Origin: Symbiodinium natans
Taxonomy: Eukaryota > Sar > Dinophyceae > Suessiales > Symbiodiniaceae
Length of the DNA stretch: 64,000 nt
Direction of reading: 5' to 3'
Assembly: GCA_905221605.1 (NCBI GenBank)
Contig: CAJNDS010002812.1
Coordinates: forward strand, 1,042,906-1,106,905
Shown: piece by piece, positions 57,876 to 64,000 of the stretch
Layout of the letters: each line of letters begins with the position of its first letter
How positions within the stretch are numbered: position 1 is the stretch's first letter
Program-made: the position numbers and the translations under genes
The notes under the pieces: generated by a model
The model's database searches: none
The model's input: only the letters and a program-made list of their open reading frames with translations
What the model was told of the DNA's origin: nothing

Positions 57876-58492
57876 CTGCATCCTTTGATCCATCGAGGGC
57901 CTGTGATGCGACACTCTTTTCTTAAGACCCGGAGTAGGCCCTTATTTTGTTTTTTCGGGGTTTAGGTTCCTTTATAAACCCCAAAAAGAGCGCCCTTTCT
58001 CTTCCTAGGTTTTCTCTTGGGTCTAGCTTACTATGGTGCCCAGGTACCAGGTACATGTCCGGGTTCAGGGTTGAACCTTGAACTTGCAAACCCCTTGCTT
58101 GAGCCATGAGCCGTCTTCAAGTTTTCTCGGCTTCCCAGGACTCTCGGCTGGCTGCCAAGCTGCAGGCCAGCAGGTTCAGAGTTTAGGAGGGACTGGGAGC
58201 TTACGGGAAGAGGATGTGCAGCCTTCGAGGTTTGCCAGGTTTTTTCGGACCTGGTTTGTTCATCGTGCCGAACACGCCAAGTTGCCCAGCCGTGGTGATG
58301 GAGCAAAGCCATGCCATAGCCTGGAGGTGGGAGTTGGGGTTTAGGGTTTAGGGTTTAGGGTTTAGGGTTTAGGGTTTAGGGTTTAGGGTTTAGGGTTTAG
58401 GGTAGCCTAGCAACCCAAAAAAGGGGGAAAACATGCCAATTAAAGCCATTGTTTTTGGAGTTTTCAGTGTGCACAGGTTGGCGGCTGGATAA
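57876..58492 (+). CDS. Short unnamed five-exon gene, phase-consistent
   Basis: Not recognised. Exons: 57876-57933 (LHPLIHRGPVMRHSFLK), 58027-58043 (YYGAQ, 17 nt), 58187-58238 (EGLGAYGKRMCSLRGLP), 58290-58326 (VVMEQSHAIAW) and 58468-58492 (VHRLAAG, TAA). All four joins match in phase with GT-AG introns. The first intron is the IE-7 element (57934-58026), which supplies GTAGGC at one end and CTAG at the other. The start is not located; about 57600-57800 has competing open frames. Confidence 0.52.
57934..58026. mobile_element. IE-7 element coextensive with an intron
   Basis: Begins GTAGGCCCTTATTTTGTTTT and ends CCTAGGTTTTCTCTTGGGTC then TAG. Its first and last bases are the splice donor and acceptor of the intron between exons ending 57933 and starting 58027. 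Confidence 0.7.
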
Positions 58493-58699
58493 TATTTTGA
58501 CAAAGAGCTAGGGGGCCCGAGGGGAGGGAATTCAGACCTGTAGGTTTCGGGCTTATGGCTTTCAAGTCTTCCAGAAGAAGCTTAAACATACCTAGATTGG
58601 GGAATCTATTAACAGGATGTCGGCATTTTGTGGTGTGGTACATGAGGCGTACCCTTGATTTAGAAAGTACCCATACAAGCTTCGACATCTGCCTGGCAG

Positions 58700-59766
58700 G
58701 ATTTGCACGACGACTGGTCTGCTTTTGAGAATCTCCTGGACGGTCTCTACGGGTGGTTCCGGGCTGAGCTGGCGTTCTCGCTGGGCGGTTTTCCAAGAAT
58801 TCACGTCTGCCCTGAGCAGAGCCCCGAGTCTTCAGGGTTGAGGTCAACGAGTTTCGAGGCTGTTGATGGATTCCGATGGATAGGTATATTCCAGGTATTC
58901 AGGCATTTGAGGTGCTTTACCGGCGTTTGAATAGGGTAGTAGGATCAAGGATCCCTTCAAGGGGCTCCTAGCGTCCCTTAGTGTCATGAGGGTAGTTTCC
59001 TAAATTAGGGTCCCTTTCTTTGTACGGCAGCACCCCTTTACAAAGGGACCTAAAGAGGAACCCTAACCCTAAACCTGAACCCGAAACCCTAAACCCTAAA
59101 CCCTAAACCCTAAACCCTAAACCCTAAACCCTAAACCCTAAACCCTAAACCCTAAACCCTAAACCCTAAACCCTAAACCCTAAACCCTAAACCCTAAACC
59201 CTAAACCCTAAACCTAATCTAGAGAGCTACCTAATGAGCACACAAGGCTGGCATCCCCCACTTCGCTGCTCTACGACCCAGCGCTCCTGCGAAGGGCACA
59301 CCCTGCCATCATTTGAGAGTTCAGCCCGAGGGTTTAGGGTTTAGGGTTTAGGGTTTAGGGCTATTGCCTGCAGCAATCAGCATACCCGGAAAGGACGTAT
59401 GCTACATGACTTAGGCATCCTTCCCTTTCTTCTTGTGAGGCATATGGGTATATGGGTTTAGGGTTTAGGGTTTAGAGTGAAGTCGCGAAAGGAGCTTTGC
59501 GAAGTGGTCCGCATGACTACCCGCCAGATCCCGAAAGCTTCAAGTCGAATTTTTTTTGGGCAGATTTTACAGGTTGGTCTGGCTTGGGTTTAGGGTTTAG
59601 GTTTTAGGGTTTAGGGTTTAGGGTTTAGGGCCAGTTTAGGGTTTAGGGTTTAGGGTTTAGGGTTTAGGGTTTAGGGTTTAGCCCGAAAGCCTCAAACCAG
59701 AGCTTTCTGCACCACTGTTGTTTGCAGTGTGGTCGTGGTGTTTTGAGTGACCATGAACGAGCTTAA
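58700..59766 (+). CDS. Unnamed five-exon gene, phase-consistent
   Basis: Not recognised. Exons: 58700-58894 (DLHDDWSAFENLLDGLYGWF..., donor GTATTC), 59247-59331 (AGIPHFAALRPSAPAKG..., then GTTTAGGG), 59374-59396 (ISIPGKD, 23 nt, donor GTATGC), 59483-59572 (SRKELCEVVRMTTRQIPK...) and 59728-59766 (CGRGVLSDHERA, TAA). Every join is in phase. The telomere arrays at 59090-59214 and 59332-59360 flank exon 2 in the CCCTAAA-exon-TTTAGGG order. No start codon is assigned. Confidence 0.55.
59090..59214. repeat. Intronic (CCCTAAA)n array
   Basis: About eighteen perfect heptamers upstream of exon 59247-59331. Confidence 0.95.
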
Positions 59767-60165
59767 ACGGGCTTCGGAGAACATGTTGATTAGCGACATT
59801 TTGGAGCGGCCTCTGCTTTACAGACACGAACAGCTCAAAATTGAGAAACGGGGGGGGCCTACACTTGAGGGTCTAGGAGGGATACGCGGAGGGATACTTG
59901 AAGGCTCGTGGAGTGTCAATTAGGGGCATATCGGCAACTTCGTACCGTGCAAGTAACGCAGGTGCTTCCGTTAAAGCTCGCAGAATTTCTGATGAAGCCC
60001 GAGAACTTTTCCCAGCGTAACATGGTGATCCAGTTGCTCTTAGAACTTCACCGGGTTTCAAGGCTTAATTTTAGGTGAATTGTAAATGAGTTAGTTCATA
60101 CAGTTAGCTAGCACAAGAGATCATCCTCTACCGTATTTTACAAGGCTTGCTTGAAGGGGAGCAAA
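59767..60165. other. Intergenic stretch
   Basis: Follows the TAA at 59764-59766. No telomere heptamers; a 62-codon minus frame and an Ala/Ser/Arg-rich plus reading around 59920-60010 are not convincing genes. Confidence 0.4.
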
Positions 60166-60167
60166 CA

Positions 60168-60390
60168 AGAAAGGCGGAAATCACAAGACCGTGCTCGACT
60201 TGATTCCGGACCTGATGAGTTGCGCTCTCGTGAGGTTATTGTGGAATTTTGAATCGAGGCCGCTCAAGGCTCACATCCCACGCCAGGTTCACCAGTACAT
60301 GGACAGAGTCTTGAAGATTCTCCTAGACGTCGTCCGACGGAATGGCTGCACCGTCATCCATGCTTCATACAGCAAGGCCTTAGGGACGGG
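60168..60390 (+). CDS. Exon resembling the C-terminal region of DNA polymerase epsilon catalytic subunit
   Basis: The frame reads LDLIPDLMSCALVRLLWNF, then PRQVHQYMDRVLKILLDV and RRNGCTVIHASYSKAL, ending near a GTAGGA donor. The pattern of a helical M-x-x-V-L-x-x-L-L stretch, a basic turn, and a beta strand ending in hASxxK is how I remember the pol epsilon segment that precedes the C-terminal zinc fingers; this rests on memory, without alignment. No zinc-finger exons are evident downstream before the stop at 61520, so the gene may be partial, the downstream exons missed, or the match coincidental. Confidence 0.42.
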
Positions 60391-60424
60391 GTAGGAAACC
60401 TTGAACTTTTTCGTGATGTACAAT

Positions 60425-60490
60425 CCTACTGTACATAAAAGGTTAACCCTTTTTGGGCTAGAGTATTCAGCCCCTAAGAGACACTTTTTG
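60425..60490. mobile_element. Inverted-repeat element, family IE-10
   Basis: Contains AAGGTTAACCCTTTTTGGGC and the inner ATTCAGCCCCTAAGA, like 39585-39662. It begins about 30 bp after the polymerase-like exon. Confidence 0.5.
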
Positions 60491-61085
60491 AGCCCATAGA
60501 GTGTTGGCGAGGGTATGTCGGGCCTCGGATAGGGTCTCGGAGAAGGGTCTCTTCTCGGTTTAGGGTTTAGGGTTTAGGGTTTAGGGTTTAGGGTTTAGGG
60601 TTTAGGGTTTAGGGTTTAGGGCACCATGACCATACTAAATGGGATGCGCTAGCAAGAGATCTTGCCATTTCAAGCACGCACCAGAAGCCTGAGCTCTTAA
60701 AACTATAGTTGAATGCTTAACTCAAAGACCCTACACTAAAGTTCTCAGCTCCGAAATCCGACTTTCTTCATCTCTTGATGCCAAATATACACCAAAGCCT
60801 AACTTCCCTGGCATTGGATTCACGCCTCACCTGGATTGAGCTTAGGATTGTTTAAGGTTCGGGCTTCTTCCATGGCGCGTTTAGTGCCAGACGACACCCC
60901 AAGAAAAGGTTAAGGGACCTTGCCTGAAGGGGTATAGGGGTTGTTAGTGCTTATTCGTTTTGGGGAGCGCAGCTCATGTTATCATCCGTTGAGACTCTAA
61001 ACCTTTGATAAACCCTAAACCCTAAATCCTAAATCCTAAACCCTAAACCCTAAACCCTAAACCCTAAACCCCAAACCCTAAACCC

Positions 61086-61522
61086 TAAACATCATCAGTG
61101 GATGTCGTGGCAGAGGCTCCCCAACCCAACAATCCTCAGCTCACGTTGGCACCTCGGGGATGTTTCATGACTTCCGGAACTTAGGACTTCACACCCTAAA
61201 CCCTAAACCCTGAACCCTAAACCCTAAACCCGAAACCCTAAACCCTAAACCCTACTTTGAAACACGCATGCTGGTTCAGGGTTTGGTTTCGGCTGCTGAG
61301 ATGAAACTTGGTTGGCAGGCTCAAGCCTAGAATTCAAGCCCAGCAGAGCGCCCCTGCAAAGGATTACAAAGACCTAACGGGTCGGAATATTTGCTAATGG
61401 TCCCTATATAGATATGTTCGAAGAATTCCCCCCAAACCCTCTGTATGAACCTTCCCCTTCCCACCTCGAACGCAGTCCGGTGCGATCACCATAAGCCTCT
61501 AAGCAGGCTTTTCAAGATCTAA
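61086..61522 (+). CDS. C-terminal exons of an unnamed gene
   Basis: Islands: about 61097-61170 (VVAEAPQPNNPQLTLAPR), about 61342-61373 (APAKDYKDLT, donor GTCGGA, the left end of an IE-6 element) and about 61478-61522 (RCDHHKPLSRLFKI, TAA). The last join is phase-consistent. These may continue the polymerase-like gene or be separate. Confidence 0.38.
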
Positions 61523-61649
61523 GCTCCGCGGACACTCACATGCTAAACGCCTAGACTTGCGGGGTTTAGGACCTGGGGTGCAGGTCGGGTTGCGGGTTTT
61601 GCAGTTTAGGGTTTAGGGCTTAGGGTTTAGGGTAAGCCCTTAGCCCTGA

Positions 61650-62076
61650 TTTTTCAACTTCTGCCACTGCCAACGGCTCATGTTTCCCTGCCACGATGAT
61701 GGTCGCTGCTGGCGCGTACCACACGGCGGGGGCGCTCAGCTGAAGCCACTACACGCGGAATCCAAATTCGGGTCTACGAAAATCTGGGACCCCGAGTATG
61801 AACCCCCAAATAGCAGGATTCCCTTAGAATAAGGACCCCTAGTCTCGCAAACCCCCAAATCCCGAAGCGGGACCCATAATGGGGGTTCCGTGCCTCTTCC
61901 GGAGTCCCCAGTTGTTCTGGGGGGGCCGCTGTAAAGCTTTTGCCAGAGGATGGATATCACTTCTTTGTGCAGTCCTGGATTCAGAGGTGTTGATGTGGGG
62001 GGCCCTCTTTGCAAGCCAGCTTTCGGCCGAGTGTCTGCACCCCGGTTTATTGGTTTCCTTCTCATCTTTGCCTTGA
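61650..62076 (+). CDS. Unnamed two-exon gene end
   Basis: An exon of about 61662-61770 (FNFCHCQRLMFPCHDDGRC..., Cys/His-rich) ends at the GTCTAC left edge of an IE-3 element. Exon 61946-62076 (GWISLLCAVLDSEVLMWG..., TGA) continues in phase. The first exon's C-x-C...C-H...C spacing may bind metal; the second is hydrophobic. Not recognised. Confidence 0.42.
61771..61865. mobile_element. IE-3 element starting at a splice donor
   Basis: Left GGTCTACGAAAATCTGGGAC; the right side has lost the usual GGTACC block. Internal arms GAACCCCCAAATAGCAGGAT and complement remain. Confidence 0.6.
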
Positions 62077-62269
62077 ATTCCATCACAATCCTTCCCAAAG
62101 CCCCAATCGAACCCACTTTGGGGGCAAACTGGGGGGCGGTCGAGTGTTTGGGTTTGGGGGGTTTTAGGTCTTAGGGTTGAATGCTTTAGTTCTAGGGTTT
62201 AGGGAGTGTGCGGTGTCCAAGGACCAATTCTTAAACCCTCAACTCCCCTAAACCCTAAACCTTTCCCCT

Positions 62270-63110
62270 GTCCGCCCGGAGTGGCTGCGCATGCTTGTGG
62301 TTCGGGGCTCATAGATAGGTCGCTGGAGTTGTGGGCCCTGTCTTTGTCTGAGCACTACTCGAAGCCCTGTAGCTTAGAGAAAGGTAAATATTCTTGGCAG
62401 CCCAGCAGTACCCTTTTGCACTTTTTGTGGGCTCTAGGTTCCCTTGTAAAGTAACCAACCCCAAAAAGGGTACCCACATTTGAAAGGATGACTTGGCGAC
62501 CAAAACCCCCGGATAAGGTAACGCCAGGTAAGCCCTAAACACACGGACAGGTGATCCTGCAGAATGGCAAAGCCTCTGCATGCGGCTACAACAACCATGG
62601 TCAGCCTGGACCATAGAGACCTTCCAGGGTTGAAGGGGCTTAGATGCAGAGCTTACGATTCAGGACTTAGCCTTGAAAGGTTTCGGGGTCGGGGTACAGC
62701 TCGGGCCCGAACAAAGGCTTTATGTTCAGGATTTGTGCGCCCGCATCCCTCAAAATCCTCAGCATCCCAAGTGGTAGACCCTCAAACTCCTAAACCCCCA
62801 ACCCTATAAGCCCTGGACTCCCCCGAACATAGCAACCCTACACGTTGAAGCCACAATTGCTTTCGGGCTCTGCTTCACAGTCATTGTCTATATCCCCCTT
62901 GGGAATTATTTTTTGTGTTTATATAAAACCCAAGAGGAGAAAAAAAAAAAAAAAAAGCTTTTTAAGGTTCTAAGGGGAGTATAGGTTAGTTAGTTAGTAG
63001 GATGCTGAGATCTTGTAGGCGTAGCCTTGTTGGGTGTAAGAGGCCGAGGGTTTCAGCCCGAAGTCCGACATTTCAAGTGGGGGCGGCCAGGAGACCTCTC
63101 ACTCTCCTAG
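62270..63110 (+). CDS. Unnamed multi-exon gene near window end
   Basis: Not recognised. Exons: about 62282-62381 (AHACGSGLIDRSLELWAL..., donor GTAAAT), 62552-62599 (DPAEWQSLCMRLQQPW, donor GTCAGC), about 62742-62785 (ICAPASLKILSIPS) and about 63057-63110 (PEVRHFKWGRPGDLSLS, TAG, with another frame open). The first two joins are in phase; the IE-8 element (62398-62505) fills the first intron. A further island at about 63237-63318 (TEVLHSQAAALAQLRARR) lies beyond. Confidence 0.42.
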
Positions 63111-63343
63111 GGCCAAGAAAACCCTCAACCCCCTATCCCCTAAACTCTAAACCCTAAACCCTGCCCCTAAACCCTAAACCCTACCCCTAAACCCTAAACC
63201 CTAAACCCCTAAACCCTAAACCCTACATTCCCCAAGCCACCGAGGTGCTCCATTCCCAGGCCGCAGCCTTGGCTCAGCTACGTGCGCGTCGCGGCAGGCG
63301 GCGCCAGCAATGGAGGGTTCGGTGGAGTTGGGGGTTTACAATA

Positions 63344-63497
63344 AAGTCGGGGGGCATAATCATAAGGGGGGTTTAGGGTTTAGGGTTTAGGGTTTAGGGT
63401 TTGGGGGTTTGCGGAATTAAGGGGTACCTTATTTGGGGTCCTCATTCTAAGGGGATGGTACTTTCTGGGGGTCTGTATTCATTATCGCAAACCCCAT
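63344..63497. mobile_element. IE-3 element split by a TTTAGGG array
   Basis: Left GGGGGTTTACAATAAAGTCG; right GTATTCATTATCGCAAACCC. Five or so TTTAGGG heptamers (about 63369-63404) are inserted in the left arm, after which GGTTTGCGGAATTAAGGGGT resumes. Confidence 0.65.
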
Positions 63498-63628
63498 TTA
63501 GGGCTTGGGGTTTAGGGTTTAGGGTTTAGGGCTCAGAGCTTACAATTTAGGGTTCGGGGCTTTCGTGATACTGGCGGTTCAAAGTTCAGGGTTGAGAGTT
63601 GAGAGTTTTCTGCAGGGTTATAAAGACT

Positions 63629-63718
63629 AGGGGTTTAGGGGTTTAGGGGTTTAGGGGTTTAGGGGTTTAGGGGTTTAGGGGTTTAGGGGTTTAGGGGTTT
63701 AGGGGTTTAGGGGTTTAG
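63629..63718. repeat. (TTTAGGGG)n octamer array
   Basis: Eleven perfect copies of an eight-base variant, distinct from the seven-base arrays elsewhere in the window. Confidence 0.95.
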
Positions 63719-64000
63719 GATACTAGGATTTCACTGCCGGTCTGTACCCTTAAGTTTGCCCGGAAGCGCTAGGACAAGAGACCTTAGGGACCAGGGCTTT
63801 TGTGTTTTGATGAGTCTGGTTAGACATAATGTTAACGTCGCTTTAATAAACCCCGCCCCCAATCTTGTTTTGGTCGCTGGGGTTTGGAGGGCTGGAAAAA
63901 AGAGGGGGTGTCAATAATAAGGATTCTGGGGGTCTGGGGTCTGGGGGTCTGGGGGGGTCTCTGCAATGGAACTCTTAAGCCATTTTCAGTAAAATTTTCG

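Overview
The window looks like nuclear DNA from a dinoflagellate. Four things point that way: hundreds of plant/alveolate-type telomere heptamers (TTTAGGG/CCCTAAA) scattered inside genes; very small exons (17-350 bp) in long introns; introns that start with GT, GC or GA and mostly end AG before a G; and, at 51563-52095, the Cys-rich CKPCAF...GC...CxxCHL zinc-finger signature familiar from dinoflagellate proteins. There is no bacterial operon, CRISPR array, rRNA, or tRNA that I could recognise. All gene models were spliced by eye, requiring exon phase to match across each intron; the recognised families are firm, the unnamed genes are tentative.

Layout: every gene I can support is on the + strand, head to tail, about twenty genes. 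1-5318 is an unnamed multi-exon gene; 5608-9590 holds one or two more. 9874-10470 has exons of uncertain ownership. 10783-20088 is the best model: a tartrate-resistant/purple acid phosphatase rebuilt from 18 exons with its metal-binding motifs in order. 20537-25127 is an unnamed multi-exon gene, 25128-26123 an intergenic stretch without telomere repeats, and 26124-27273 an unnamed gene. 27360-31990 ends in a ZZ zinc-finger protein. From 33266 to 50434 there is a run of compact unnamed genes with clear stop codons. 50633-52095 is the dinoflagellate zinc-finger gene. 52160-59766 holds further small genes; 60168-60390 is an exon resembling the C-terminal half of DNA polymerase epsilon; the rest are unnamed genes.

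Two layers of repeats fill the introns. First, telomere heptamers flank exons in a fixed order, CCCTAAA - exon - TTTAGGG, so each intron tends to begin with UUUAGGG and end with CCCUAAA in RNA; many introns use GTTTAGGG itself as the 5' splice site. Second, about ten families of short (80-150 bp) inverted-repeat elements sit inside introns, often with their ends exactly at the splice junction, as introner elements do. Telomere arrays are also nested within several of these elements. This intron construction is the most unusual thing in the window.
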